The notes below the pieces were generated by a model. It ran no database searches. It was not told the DNA's origin and saw nothing but the letters and a program-made list of their open reading frames with translations. A DNA stretch of 64,000 bases from Actinomadura hallensis. Its GTDB lineage: Bacteria; Actinomycetota; Actinomycetes; Streptosporangiales; Streptosporangiaceae. Location: assembly GCF_006716765.1 (NCBI RefSeq), contig NZ_VFPO01000001.1, positions 3,348,001 through 3,412,000 on the forward strand. Reading direction: 5' to 3'. This document shows, piece after piece, positions 35,154-43,669 of the stretch (its first letter is position 1; each line of letters begins with the position of its first letter). The translations under genes were made by a program, and so were the position numbers.

Positions 35154-35375
35154 TCAGGTAGATCGTACGCCGTCCCCGGGCGGTTGTGACGGGCGCGTCG
35201 TCTCCATCCGCGAGAGTTCATCGAGGAGCGCGGAACGTTCCCTCTCCAGCCGCCGGCCCGTCCGCTCCAGTTCACGGCCGAACCGCCGGACGGCCAGCCA
35301 CACCTTGAACGCGCACCAGGCGAGCACGGCCATGCCGACGAACCCCAGCGACACCGACACCGCAACCCATGCCAC
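35154..35375 (-). CDS. Small membrane protein (73 aa) upstream of tatA
   Basis: This small ORF starts at GTG 35375 with [29 protein letters not shown], one TM helix at about 1-29, followed by a charged coiled-coil-like region [29 protein letters not shown]. It sits between pafC and tatA on the same strand, 23 bp from tatA. The frame remains open to 35486, but that part is Arg-rich and overlaps spacer sequence. Function unknown; small one-TM proteins at this position are plausible members of the pafBC-tatAC unit. Confidence 0.6.
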   Translation of the reverse strand: MAWVAVSVSLGFVGMAVLAWCAFKVWLAVRRFGRELERTGRRLERERSALLDELSRMETTRPSQPPGDGVRST

Positions 35376-35501
35376 CCGGCCACGGTAGCCGATCGGCCCC
35401 CGCCACGCCGTACCGGGTTCACGCCTCGCGCACCCGGCCCACGCCGCGCCCCGCCCGGCCCCACGCCGCGGCCGTACGCGGCTCACGCCGACGTGTCCCG
35501 C

Positions 35502-36584
35502 TCACGCCATGCCGTACAGGGCCAGCGCCCGCGCCGCCTCCGCGCGGATCTCCGCCGCCAGCCCCGCGGGCGCCACGACGCGGCCCTGGTCGCCGAGCCG
35601 CAGCGCCAGCCCTCGCACCCAGCGGCTGTCCGGGGTGCGCAGCACCACCCGCAGCCGCCCCTCGCCGAGCTCCTCGACGCTCTCGCACGGGTAGTAGTCG
35701 GCGACCCACCGGCCGCGCGGCGTCAGCTCCAGCGTCACCGCCTCGTCCTGCGGCGACGGGCGGAACAGGCCGGCGTCCACGTCGATCGGCTCGGCGTCGT
35801 CGGGCACCTCCGCCGCGACGTCCAGGACCTCCAGCCCGGCGATGCGGTCCAGCTTGAACAGCCGCACCCCCTCGGCGCGGCGGCACCACCCCTCCAGGTA
35901 GGTGTTGCCCTCCACCACCAGCAGCCGCATCGGGTCCACGTCGCGCTCGGTGTACTCGTCCCGCGCCGGGACGTAGTACGTCAGGTGCACCCTGCGGCGG
36001 CGCTCCACGGCGTCCCGCAGCCGCCCGAGCGCGTCGCCGCCCTCCCCGGCGGACCCGGCGCGGGCGTCGACCTCCACCGCCACCTGCCCGGCCACCGACG
36101 CCGCGGCGCCCGCCGCGCCCTCCAGCTTCGCGATGACCCGGCTCAGCGCGTCCCGGTCGTCCAGCCCCGGGATGCCCGCCAGCATCCGCAGCGCCACCAG
36201 CAGCGCCGCCGCCTCGTCCACCTTCAGCCGCAGCGGCCGCGCGATCGACTCCGCCTCCGCCACCGTGATCTCGCCGCCCTCGTAGGACAGGTCGATCGGG
36301 CAGTACGGGTCCGGCGCCCGCAGCTCCACGCACCACAGCAGGTTCAGGTCGTCGATGAGCTGCTTCTCGGTCACCCCGAACGCCTCGGCGGCCTCGCCGA
36401 GCGCCACCGAGTCGCGGTTCACCACGTACGGGACGAGCGCCAGCAGCCGCGCCAGCCGGTCGGTCGACGTCGTCGCCTGCCCGCGGCCGGCCGGCCTGCC
36501 CGCGCCCCTCGCACCGGTTTTCACACTGGCCTTGGCCCCCGCCTTGGCGCCGGTCTTCCCCGCGTTCTTCGCGTCCGCCGTCAT
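35502..36584 (-). CDS. pafC: WYL-domain transcriptional regulator PafC
   Basis: This 360-aa protein has an unusual Lys/Ala/Gly-rich N-terminal tail (about 1-36), a winged-helix domain (RLARLLALVPYVVNRDSVALGEAAEAFGV) and a WYL domain (YVPARDEYTERDVDPMRLLVVEGNTYLEGWCRRAEGVRLFKLDRI) with C-terminal WCX extension. PafB and PafC together activate the LexA-independent DNA-damage response in mycobacteria. ATG 36584 overlaps the pafB stop (ATGA), consistent with fixed stoichiometry. Despite the name, they are transcriptional regulators, not pupylation enzymes. Confidence 0.93.
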   Translation of the reverse strand: MTADAKNAGKTGAKAGAKASVKTGARGAGRPAGRGQATTSTDRLARLLALVPYVVNRDSVALGEAAEAFGVTEKQLIDDLNLLWCVELRAPDPYCPIDLSYEGGEITVAEAESIARPLRLKVDEAAALLVALRMLAGIPGLDDRDALSRVIAKLEGAAGAAASVAGQVAVEVDARAGSAGEGGDALGRLRDAVERRRRVHLTYYVPARDEYTERDVDPMRLLVVEGNTYLEGWCRRAEGVRLFKLDRIAGLEVLDVAAEVPDDAEPIDVDAGLFRPSPQDEAVTLELTPRGRWVADYYPCESVEELGEGRLRVVLRTPDSRWVRGLALRLGDQGRVVAPAGLAAEIRAEAARALALYGMA

Positions 36585-37597
36585 CGGCCGTTCACCGTCC
36601 CCTCCGGCTCCGGCGCGCCCTGCCCGCCCGCCAGGACCGCCTTCAGGTGCTGGATCACCGCGTCCCGCAGGTCGGGCGGATCCAGCACCACCACGTCGCC
36701 GGCGAACCGCGCCAGGTACGGCGCGAACCGGTCGGCGTCGCGGAACGTCATCGTCGCCTCGTCCCACTCCCCGCCGTCGGGGCCCTCCCGCGCGGGCCGC
36801 ACGTCCGCGGCCCACCGCCGCGGGCCCTGCGCCGCGCCCGCGCGCAGCAGCACCCGCGCCGGGCGCGGATCGCTCACCGGGTCGCCCCAGTCGAACGCGA
36901 TCCGCCGCACGTCCACCCCCTCGGGGACCGTCACCGACCCCGCCGGGCCGTCCGGCACGACCTCCCCCGAGATGCGGCTCAACCGGAACACCCGCTGCTC
37001 CCCGCGGTCGCGGTCGAACCCCACCACGTACCAGTGGCCCCGCCGGCTCACCACGCCCCACGGCTCCAGGTGCCGCCGCGCCACCGACGTCCGCCCGATC
37101 CCCCGGTAGTCGAACGCGACCGGCCGCCGGTCGCGCACCGCCTCCCACAGCGCCGGGAACGCCGGGTCCTGCGTGCTGACGCGCGGCTCAACGCCCACCG
37201 CCGCGGGCGCGTCGGTCTCCACCCCCGCCGCCCGCAGCTTCAGCAGCGCCCCCGACGCCGCCTCGGCCATGCTGGCCCGCTGCCACACCCGCGCCGCCAG
37301 GCCCAGCACCGCCGCCTCGTCGGGCGTCAGGTGGATGTCGGGAAGCTCGTAGTCCTGCGGCGGGATCCGGTACCCGATCTCCTCCCCGCCGCCGCCCAGC
37401 AGGTCGCTGCCCACCTCCAACGGCACGCCCAGCTCCCGCAGCTCCTCCTTGTCCCGCTCGAACATCCGCTTGAACGCCTCGTCGGAGTCCGGATAGCCGG
37501 GCACCGCGCGGCGGATCTGCTCCGCCGTCAGATAACGCCGGGTGGCGAGCAGGCAGACCACCAGATTGAGCAGGCGCTCGGTCTTGCGCCGCGACAC
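36581..37597 (-). CDS. pafB: WYL-domain transcriptional regulator PafB
   Basis: This 338-aa protein has an N-terminal HTH (KTERLLNLVVCLLATRRYLTAEQIRRAVPGY), a linker FKRMFERDKEELRELGVPLE, a WYL domain (PVAFDYRGIGRTSVARRHLEPWGVVSRRGHWYVVGFDRDRGEQRVFRLSRI) and a WCX tail. The partner is PafC. GTG 37597 gives the usual VSRRKTERLLNL N-terminus, with GAGG about 10 nt upstream. It is divergent from the DUF3866 gene across 114 bp. Confidence 0.93.
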   Translation of the reverse strand: MSRRKTERLLNLVVCLLATRRYLTAEQIRRAVPGYPDSDEAFKRMFERDKEELRELGVPLEVGSDLLGGGGEEIGYRIPPQDYELPDIHLTPDEAAVLGLAARVWQRASMAEAASGALLKLRAAGVETDAPAAVGVEPRVSTQDPAFPALWEAVRDRRPVAFDYRGIGRTSVARRHLEPWGVVSRRGHWYVVGFDRDRGEQRVFRLSRISGEVVPDGPAGSVTVPEGVDVRRIAFDWGDPVSDPRPARVLLRAGAAQGPRRWAADVRPAREGPDGGEWDEATMTFRDADRFAPYLARFAGDVVVLDPPDLRDAVIQHLKAVLAGGQGAPEPEGTVNGR

Positions 37598-37697
37598 TTC
37601 GTCACCACCTCTTCGCTCCGGCCGCCCGGAACCGCACCGGCCGGCCCCCGCCGGCCCGCGGTCCCGCGTCGCGGCCACACCCCGTCGCCCAGGACGC

Positions 37698-37703
37698 TAC
37701 CGT
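37698..37703 (+). promoter_or_regulatory. Leaderless -10 element of DUF3866 gene
   Basis: TACCGT lies 8 nt before GTG 37712, and there is no SD. Confidence 0.35.
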
Positions 37704-37711
37704 TTCCCGGT

Positions 37712-38794
37712 GTGATCCGATGGCGCAAAGGCACAGTTGAGGACATCCGCCGCGAATGGCCCGGGGCGGTCGAGCTGAACGTCTCGATCGGGGGCGACGG
37801 CACGCACCGCGCCCTGGCCTATCCCGCGCTCGTGGGACGGCCCGAGCCGGGCGACACCGTCCTGCTCAACACTACGGCCTTGGCGATGGGCCTCGGCACC
37901 GGCGGCTACGCCATGGTCGTCGCGATCCCCGACCGGCTCCCGCCCGACCCCGAGGGCCCCGGCCACCTCGTCAAGGCCCGCTACACGCCCCTCCAGGCCA
38001 CCGTCCTCGGCGCCGACGAGCAGGACTCCCCCCACCACGACGTCCTCCGCGACGCCGACTCCCTCGGCGGCATGCCCGTCGTCGTCGCCGACCTGCACTC
38101 CGCGCTCCCCCCGGTCCTCGCCGCGCTCCTCGCCGAGCGGCCCGCCGCGCGCGTCGTGTACGTCATGCCGGACGGCGGGGCGCTGCCGTCCTGGTTCTCC
38201 ATGTCCATCGCCCGCCTCAAGGACGCCGGCGCCCTCGCCGCCACCGTCACCGTCGGGCAGGCGTTCGGCGGCGACCTCGAGGCCGTCACCGTCCACACCG
38301 GGCTCCTCGCCGCGCGGCTCATCCTGGGCGCCGACGCCGTCGTCCTCGCGCAGGGCCCCGGCAACCTCGGCACCGGGACCCGCTGGGGGTTCTCCGGCGT
38401 CTCGGCCGGCGAGGCCGTCAACGCCGCCTCCGTCCTCGGCGGCCGGCCCGTCGGATCGCTGCGCGTCAGCGAGGGCGACAAGCGCGAACGCCACATCGGC
38501 GTCTCCCACCACTCCCTCACCGCCTACGGCCGTGTCGCCCTGGCGCCCGCCGACATCCCCGTCCCCGAACTCGGCGGCCCGTTCGGCGCCCGCGTCGCCG
38601 CCGAGGCCGCCGCCCTCGGCGAACGCCACCGGCTCGTCCCCGTCCCCGTGGACGGCCTCCACGAGACCCTCAGGGCCGCGGAGAAGGACTGGGGCGTCCG
38701 GCTGTCCACCATGGGCCGCCGCCTGGACGAGGACCTGCCCTACTTCCTAACCGCCGCCGCCGCGGGCCGCCACACCGCCGCCCTCCTCGGCTGA
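37712..38794 (+). CDS. DUF3866 family protein
   Basis: This 360-aa protein starts VIRWRKGTVEDIRREWPGAVEL and matches DUF3866, with LVGRPEPGDTVLLNTTALAMGLGTGGYAMVVA, LPSWFSMSIARLKDAG, TVTVGQAFGGDLEAVTVHTGLLAARLILGADAVVLAQGPGNLGTGTRWGFSG and HIGVSHHSLTAYGRVALAP. No TM helices or signal peptide are seen. Function is unknown to me. It is commonly seen beside pafBC in actinobacteria, as here where it is divergent from pafB. GTG 37712 is supported by the leaderless -10; the frame stays open far upstream as a shadow of pafBC. Confidence 0.82.
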   Translation: MIRWRKGTVEDIRREWPGAVELNVSIGGDGTHRALAYPALVGRPEPGDTVLLNTTALAMGLGTGGYAMVVAIPDRLPPDPEGPGHLVKARYTPLQATVLGADEQDSPHHDVLRDADSLGGMPVVVADLHSALPPVLAALLAERPAARVVYVMPDGGALPSWFSMSIARLKDAGALAATVTVGQAFGGDLEAVTVHTGLLAARLILGADAVVLAQGPGNLGTGTRWGFSGVSAGEAVNAASVLGGRPVGSLRVSEGDKRERHIGVSHHSLTAYGRVALAPADIPVPELGGPFGARVAAEAAALGERHRLVPVPVDGLHETLRAAEKDWGVRLSTMGRRLDEDLPYFLTAAAAGRHTAALLG

Positions 38795-38822
38795 CCCCGC
38801 ACGCGGCCCGCCGCGGGCCCTC

Positions 38823-39398
38823 TCACACGGCCGTGGCCTCGGGCGCCGCGGAATCCGAGCCGCCGGAGGCGGGCTCTGAGCCGCCGGACGCCGCGGGCCG
38901 CACGGCTCCCGCGGCCGCGGCCTCCTCGGCGGTGTACGACGACGCGAACGTGAACGCCCGCGGCGACGGCCCCTGCTCGCGGAGCAGCGCCAGGCGCTCC
39001 AGCGCCTCCGCGACCGACGGGATCCGGCCCGCGGGGACCCACCACAGGACCAGATGCGGCTCCTCGTGCCGCCGGAACCAGTCCCGGCGGCGCCGCATGA
39101 TCTCCAGGTGCGGGCTGCGGTACACGAAGTCCCACAGCGCCCCGGCGGACTCCCACACCGAGTAGTTGACGATCACGTCCTCCCCGGCGGGGCGCATCCC
39201 GGTCGCGTCGGGCCGCCCCTCCTCCGTCAGCCGCCACACGAAGCCGGGGGCCTCGTCGGCGAGCGCGTTGATCGGCTCGAGCAGCGCGACGAAGTCCGCC
39301 GTCCGCGGATCGTCCAGGGGGAAGCGGAGCGAGGCGACGTTCAGCTGAGCGAGGTGGAAACGGGCGGGACGAGACACGGTCGAGGTGTGATCGCTCAT
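38823..39398 (-). CDS. DUF3291 domain protein
   Basis: This 191-aa protein has FHLAQLNVASLRFPLDDPRTADFVALLEPINALADEAPGFVWRL, then VIVNYSVWESAGALWDFVYRSPHLEIMRRRRDWFRRHEEPHLVLWWVPAGRIPSVAEALERL. That is the DUF3291 dimeric alpha/beta-barrel-like family, related to heme-degrading or antibiotic-monooxygenase folds. A Gly/Ser/Glu-rich C-terminal tail follows. ATG 39398 has GGAG 10 nt upstream. It lies 49 bp downstream of the HTH regulator on the same strand, and its promoter shares a motif with that regulator's. Confidence 0.8.
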   Translation of the reverse strand: MSDHTSTVSRPARFHLAQLNVASLRFPLDDPRTADFVALLEPINALADEAPGFVWRLTEEGRPDATGMRPAGEDVIVNYSVWESAGALWDFVYRSPHLEIMRRRRDWFRRHEEPHLVLWWVPAGRIPSVAEALERLALLREQGPSPRAFTFASSYTAEEAAAAGAVRPAASGGSEPASGGSDSAAPEATAV

Positions 39399-39424
39399 GA
39401 CGATCACTCCACCACGGCCCCGCC

Positions 39425-39453
39425 TTCTATGTCAACGCCAATTGTTTTTAGAA
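39425..39453 (-). promoter_or_regulatory. Promoter region of DUF3291 gene with TTCTA...TAGAA repeat
   Basis: This AT-rich patch in a GC-rich context has TTCTA (39425-39429) and TAGAA (39449-39453) arms, overlapping the stop codon of the HTH gene. On the minus strand it reads GCGTTGACATAGAAGGCGGGG: a -35-like TTGACA and a TAGAA-GGCGGGG block also found in front of the HTH gene. Confidence 0.45.
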
Positions 39454-40104
39454 GTTCCGGCCCGACTCCTCCGCCGCCACGCAGCACCACCCCGGCCGCG
39501 GATCCATCCGCACCCGCACTCCCCGCGCACCCTCGACGAGCCCCTCCAGCAACGCCAGATTCATCCCGCACACCAGCGGCGGAAACGCCTCCGCCACCGC
39601 CCCGAACGGGCAGTTCCGCATCCGCAGCACCGCACCGCCCTCGTCCCGCACCGGCTCATAGCCGCGCGCCGACAGCACCCCCGCCAGCTCGTCCAGACCC
39701 CCGCACGGCCCGCCCCCGCCGCGCAGCGCACGCCCCCGCCGCCGCGCCGCCTCCCGCACCTCGGCGTCCAGACCGGCCCGCTCCGCCGCCTCCGCCAGCA
39801 CACCCGCTGCCGTCCGGTAGTCCCGCGCGGGCACCGACACGCCCCGCTCCCCCGCCGCCCGCCGGTACACCTTCGCCGGACGCCCCGCACCCGGCCCCGA
39901 ACGCCCCGTCAACCGCCGGCTGCCCGCCTCCAGCAGCCCCCCGTCCACCAGCTTGTCCAGATGGAACGCCGCCAGCGTCCGCGTCACCCCCGCCGCCTCC
40001 GCCGCCTCGTTGCGGCCCACCTCACGGCCCTGCGCCACCACGAACTCGTACAACCGCAGCCGGACCGGGTCCTTCAGCAGCGCGATCGCGTCGATGTCGT
40101 CCAC
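39448..40104 (-). CDS. HTH regulator with C-terminal Cys-rich (SufR-like Fe-S) domain
   Basis: This 218-aa protein has an ArsR/DeoR-type winged helix (DAIALLKDPVRLRLYEFVVAQGREVGRNEAAEAAGVTRTLAAFHLDKLVDGGLLEAG). It continues with AKVYRR and a C-terminal effector domain with Cys in GGPCGGL, RMRNCPFGAVAEAFPPLVCGMNLALLEGLV and GWCCVA. This layout resembles SufR-type regulators that bind an Fe-S cluster through C-terminal Cys residues. I infer redox or Fe-S sensing. GTG 40104 is preceded by TAGAAT 6 nt away (leaderless), and an ATTCT...AGAAT palindrome covers that -10, suggesting autoregulation. Confidence 0.78.
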   Translation of the reverse strand: MDDIDAIALLKDPVRLRLYEFVVAQGREVGRNEAAEAAGVTRTLAAFHLDKLVDGGLLEAGSRRLTGRSGPGAGRPAKVYRRAAGERGVSVPARDYRTAAGVLAEAAERAGLDAEVREAARRRGRALRGGGGPCGGLDELAGVLSARGYEPVRDEGGAVLRMRNCPFGAVAEAFPPLVCGMNLALLEGLVEGARGVRVRMDPRPGWCCVAAEESGRNF

Positions 40105-40110
40105 CCCGCC

Positions 40111-40130
40111 ATTCTAAGAACAACGAGAAT
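40111..40130 (-). promoter_or_regulatory. Palindrome over the -10 of the HTH regulator
   Basis: ATTCT (40111-40115) and AGAAT (40126-40130) surround AAGAACAACG. On the minus strand the element contains TAGAAT, a -10 six bases before GTG 40104, followed by GGCGGGG as in the DUF3291 promoter. Confidence 0.5.
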
Positions 40131-40221
40131 GCGCCATAGAACGGCGGACGCGGTGAGCACACCGCCCGGACACCGGAACACCACGAAGACGACTCAAAAA
40201 CGCCTCAACAAGGGACCGGCG

Positions 40222-41154
40222 TCAGTGCGCGCCCAGCAGATCCACCACGAACACCAACGTGTCGTTCCCCTTGATCCCGAACCGCGGCAGGCCCTTCGAC
40301 CCGTACCCCAGCGACGGCGGCACCACCAGCAGCACACGGCTCCCCACACGCTGCCCCACCAGCCCCCGGTCCCAGCCCTTCATCACCTGACCGGTCCCGA
40401 TCGTCACCGCCGCCGGACGCCCCTCCGACCACGACGAGTTGAACACCCTCCCGTCACGCCAGAAGTACCCCGCGTACTGCAACGCCACCAGCTGGTCCTT
40501 CTGCACCGGCGGACCGTCGCCCCGCACCAGCGTCCGCACCTGCAGACCCTTCGGCGCCGCCCTCCGCGGCACCTCCACACGCGGCACCTGCCCCGCCCCC
40601 GCGTCCGCCACCCTCGGCAGCGCCGGATCGTCCAGCGGCGCCTGCCGCTCCCCCCGCGGCCCCGCCGACCTCCCGTACACCGCCCGCACGTCCAGCACGT
40701 ACACCAGCGTGTCGTCGCCGTCCACCCGATGCTTCGGATCGCCCTTCTCCCCGAAGCCCTCCTCCGGCGGAATCCGCGCCACCACACGCGACCCCGGACG
40801 CGCCCCCACCAGCGCCTTCGCCAGCCCTGGCACCACCTGCCCCGTCGGGAACGCCCCCGGGCTCCCCTGCGCGTAACTGCTCGCCAGCAGCTTCCGCTCC
40901 GACCCGCTCCACCGGTAGCCCACGTAATCGGCCACCACCAGATCACCCTTGCGGGCCGCCGTCCCCTTCCCCTCCTTCAGGGTCTCCACCGCCAGGGACT
41001 CCTCCGGCGCGCCCTCCGGGAACTCCACCTCCGGCAGCTTCCCGAAGTCGCCCTTCACCGTCACGTCCACACCGCCGCCGCCCCAGCACCCCGACAACGC
41101 CAGCGACGCGGCCAGCACGACGACCACGGGCAACGACCGGACACGACCACGCAT
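40222..41154 (-). CDS. Lipoprotein with two FKBP-type peptidyl-prolyl isomerase domains
   Basis: This 310-aa protein has a lipoprotein signal (SLPVVVVLAASLALSGC) and two FKBP units. The first is VADYVGYRWSG...GQVVPGLAKALVGARPGSRVVARIPPEEGFGEKGDP...DDTLVYVLDVRAV. The second is ALQYAGYFWRDGRVFNSSWSEGRPAAVTIGTGQVMKGWDRGLVGQRVGSRVLLVVPPSLGYGSKG...NDTLVFVVDLLGAH, the better-conserved one. It would be lipid-anchored outside the membrane, assisting folding of secreted proteins. It lies 99 bp after pafA on the same strand, a recurrent actinobacterial neighbour. Start ATG 41154 with GGAGG about 9 nt upstream. Confidence 0.92.
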   Translation of the reverse strand: MRGRVRSLPVVVVLAASLALSGCWGGGGVDVTVKGDFGKLPEVEFPEGAPEESLAVETLKEGKGTAARKGDLVVADYVGYRWSGSERKLLASSYAQGSPGAFPTGQVVPGLAKALVGARPGSRVVARIPPEEGFGEKGDPKHRVDGDDTLVYVLDVRAVYGRSAGPRGERQAPLDDPALPRVADAGAGQVPRVEVPRRAAPKGLQVRTLVRGDGPPVQKDQLVALQYAGYFWRDGRVFNSSWSEGRPAAVTIGTGQVMKGWDRGLVGQRVGSRVLLVVPPSLGYGSKGLPRFGIKGNDTLVFVVDLLGAH

Positions 41155-41172
41155 GCGGAAGGCCTCCGAGGG

Positions 41173-41198
41173 GGGTGAGCGCTACTGCGCGCTCACCC
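41173..41198 (-). promoter_or_regulatory. Hairpin in the FKBP 5' leader
   Basis: GGGTGAGCGC (41173-41182) pairs with GCGCTCACCC (41189-41198) over a 6-nt loop. On the minus strand the right arm begins TAGGGT, a -10-like hexamer, so this is either an operator over the promoter or a 5'-leader structure ahead of the SD. Confidence 0.4.
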
Positions 41199-41253
41199 TA
41201 CCGCCCAATTGACCCACCGCCAGGCCGGGGACGCACAAGTCGCCCCCCGCACC

Positions 41254-42612
41254 TCACATCCCCGCGATCAGCTTGTCCACCCGCTCGTCCACCGACCGGA
41301 ACGGATCCTTGCACAGCACCGTCCGCTGCGCCTGATCGTTCAGCTTCAGATGCACCCAGTCCACCGTGAAGTCACGCCGCTTCTCCTGCGCCTTCCGGAT
41401 GAACTCCCCCCGCAGCCGCGCCCGCGTCGTCTGCGGCGGCACCGACTTCGCCTCGAAGATGTCCAGATCCCGCGTCACCCGGTCCACCGCGCCCCGCTTC
41501 TCCAGCAGGTAGTACAGCCCCCGCTCACGATGCACGTCGTGATACGTCAGATCCAGCTGCGCCACCCGCGGCGACGACAACGGCAGATCGTACTTCCGCC
41601 GGTACCGCTCGATCAGCTTGTACTTCGTCACCCAGTCGATCTCACGCTCGACCAGATCCAGATCGCCCGTCTCCACCGCCCGCAGCGTCCGCTCCCACAG
41701 CTCCAGCACCCGCTTCGCCGTCGCGTCCCCGCCCCGCGCGTCCACGAAGTCCCGCGCCTTGCCGTAGTACTCCTTCTGGATCTCCAGCGAACTCGCCTCC
41801 CGGCCGTTCGCCAGCCGCACCTTCCGCCGCCCCGTCATGTCATGGCTGACCTCGCGGATCGCCCGGATCGGGTTCTCCAGCGTCAGATCCCGCATCACCA
41901 CGCCGGCCTCGATCATCCGCAGCACCAGATCGGTCGCGCCGACCTTCAGCAGCATCGTCGTCTCGCTCATGTTCGAGTCCCCGACGATCACGTGCAGCCG
42001 CCGGAAACGCTCCGCGTCCGCATGCGGCTCGTCCCGCGTGTTGATGATCGGACGCGACCGCGTCGTCGCCGACGACACGCCCTCCCAGATGTGCTCCGCC
42101 CGCTGCGACACGCAGTACACCGCCCCCCGCGGCGTCTGCAGCACCTTCCCCGCACCGGAGATGATCTGCCGCGTCACCAGATACGGAATCAGCACGTCCG
42201 CCAGCCGGCCGAACTCCCCGTGCCGCCCCACCAGATAATTCTCGTGGCACCCGTAGGAGTTCCCCGCCGAATCCGTGTTGTTCTTGAACAGGAAAATGTC
42301 CCCGGCGATGCCCTCCTCACGGAGCCGCCGCTCCGCATCGACCTGGAGACCCTCCAGAATCCGCTCACCGGCCTTGTCATGCGTCACCAGATCGACGACG
42401 CTGTCGCACTCCGGCGTCGCGTACTCCGGATGACTGCCAACGTCCAGGTACAGCCGCGCCCCATTGCGAAGGAACACGTTGCTGCTACGACCCCACGACA
42501 CCACCCGCCGGAACAGATACCGCGCCACCTCGTCAGGCGACAGCCGCCGCTGACCCCGGAAGGTGCAGGTGACGCCGTACTCGTTCTCCAGCCCGAAAAT
42601 GCGCCTGTCCAC
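41254..42612 (-). CDS. pafA: Pup-protein ligase PafA
   Basis: This 452-aa protein starts [18 protein letters not shown] with the catalytic Asp/Glu strand (GLENEYG). It has the conserved carboxylate-amine-ligase segments [75 protein letters not shown] and [20 protein letters not shown]. It phosphorylates the C-terminal Glu of Pup and ligates it to substrate lysines, tagging them for proteasomal degradation. GTG 42612 follows TAGGGT by 6 nt, so pafA has its own leaderless promoter within the cluster. It is paralogous to dop in the same locus. Confidence 0.97.
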   Translation of the reverse strand: MDRRIFGLENEYGVTCTFRGQRRLSPDEVARYLFRRVVSWGRSSNVFLRNGARLYLDVGSHPEYATPECDSVVDLVTHDKAGERILEGLQVDAERRLREEGIAGDIFLFKNNTDSAGNSYGCHENYLVGRHGEFGRLADVLIPYLVTRQIISGAGKVLQTPRGAVYCVSQRAEHIWEGVSSATTRSRPIINTRDEPHADAERFRRLHVIVGDSNMSETTMLLKVGATDLVLRMIEAGVVMRDLTLENPIRAIREVSHDMTGRRKVRLANGREASSLEIQKEYYGKARDFVDARGGDATAKRVLELWERTLRAVETGDLDLVEREIDWVTKYKLIERYRRKYDLPLSSPRVAQLDLTYHDVHRERGLYYLLEKRGAVDRVTRDLDIFEAKSVPPQTTRARLRGEFIRKAQEKRRDFTVDWVHLKLNDQAQRTVLCKDPFRSVDERVDKLIAGM

Positions 42613-42618
42613 ACCATG

Positions 42619-42624
42619 ACCCTA
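42619..42624 (-). promoter_or_regulatory. Leaderless -10 element of pafA
   Basis: TAGGGT on the minus strand lies 6 nt before GTG 42612, with no SD. It sits in a 265-bp spacer after prcA, indicating independent transcription of pafA. Confidence 0.5.
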
Positions 42625-42877
42625 TGCGGCAAGACCCCGACTTGGCAGTCTCTCGACCTCACCATTTGCCGCACCGGCCCGCGGCGCCCCCGCCCCGCAC
42701 ACGACAGGCCCGCCACGGCGGGGACGGCCGCCACCGCCCCACCACGACGGGCCCGCACCAGACCCGAGACCGGCCGCCTCCCGGCGACCGTCCCCGACCT
42801 GCACGACCACCGGCGAACCCCCGCCCGGCGCACGAGCCGGCCGACGCCGGACCCCGCGGCACACGGGCGGGACTCAG

Positions 42878-43654
42878 TCAGCCCTTGTCGCCGTCCCCGG
42901 CTCCGCCTCCCCCGGCGTCCGACGCGTCCGACGCCTCCGCCGAACCGGCCGCCCCCGCGGACTGCTCGCCCTCCGCCAGCAGATCACTGATCCGCGCCGC
43001 CGCCAGCCGCTTGAACAGACGGTGCTCCCGGTTGCGGTCCAGCACCGCCACCTCCAGCGACCGCGCCTCCAGATGCCGGTCCGAATCCTGCGCCTCCAGC
43101 GCCCGCACCGCCGTCCGCAGCGCCTCCGTCAGCGACATCCCCTCCCGGTACGCGTCCTTCAGCGACTGCGCCACCGCGTCGGCCTGCCCGCCCATCGCCA
43201 CATAGCCGTGCTCGTCCGCCACCGAACCGTCGAACGTCAACCGGTAGATCTGGTCCGTCTCCGCGCTGTCGCCCACCTCCGCGACGACCAGCTCCACCTC
43301 GTACGGCTTGTTCGTCTCCGTGAAGATCGTCCCCAGCGACTGGGCGTACACGTTCGCCAGGCTCCGCGCCGTCACGTCCCGGCGGTCGTACTGGTACCCG
43401 TTGATGTCCGCGTACCGGACGCCCCCGAGCCGCAGGTTCTCGAACTCGTTGTACTTCCCCACCGCCGCGAACGCGATCCGGTCGTAGATCTCACTGATCT
43501 TGTGCAGCGCCCGGGAAGGATTGTCGGCCACGAACAGAATGCCGTCGTCGTACTGCAGAACCACGACACTGCGGCCGCGCGCGATCCCCTTGCGCGCATA
43601 GTCCGCCTTGTCCTTCATCTGCTGTTCGGGCGACACATAGAACGGCATGGACAC
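42878..43654 (-). CDS. prcA: 20S proteasome alpha subunit
   Basis: This 258-aa protein starts [44 protein letters not shown], the H0-helix gating region of actinobacterial alpha subunits, followed by the Ntn-fold core ([53 protein letters not shown]). It lacks a catalytic N-terminal Thr and forms the outer rings that contact ARC. A Gly/Ala/Asp/Ser-rich tail (last 30 residues) is longer than in mycobacteria. GTG 43654 has AGAAGGGAT upstream. It is 15 bp downstream of prcB. Confidence 0.97.
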   Translation of the reverse strand: MSMPFYVSPEQQMKDKADYARKGIARGRSVVVLQYDDGILFVADNPSRALHKISEIYDRIAFAAVGKYNEFENLRLGGVRYADINGYQYDRRDVTARSLANVYAQSLGTIFTETNKPYEVELVVAEVGDSAETDQIYRLTFDGSVADEHGYVAMGGQADAVAQSLKDAYREGMSLTEALRTAVRALEAQDSDRHLEARSLEVAVLDRNREHRLFKRLAAARISDLLAEGEQSAGAAGSAEASDASDAGGGGAGDGDKG

Positions 43655-43669
43655 CGGTTCGGATCCCTT

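Noticed and set aside
39397..41178. 593-aa plus-strand ORF rich in His, Arg, Pro and Gln over the HTH and FKBP genes
   Set aside because: It is the antisense shadow of GC-rich minus-strand genes with clear domains; composition is typical of such shadows.
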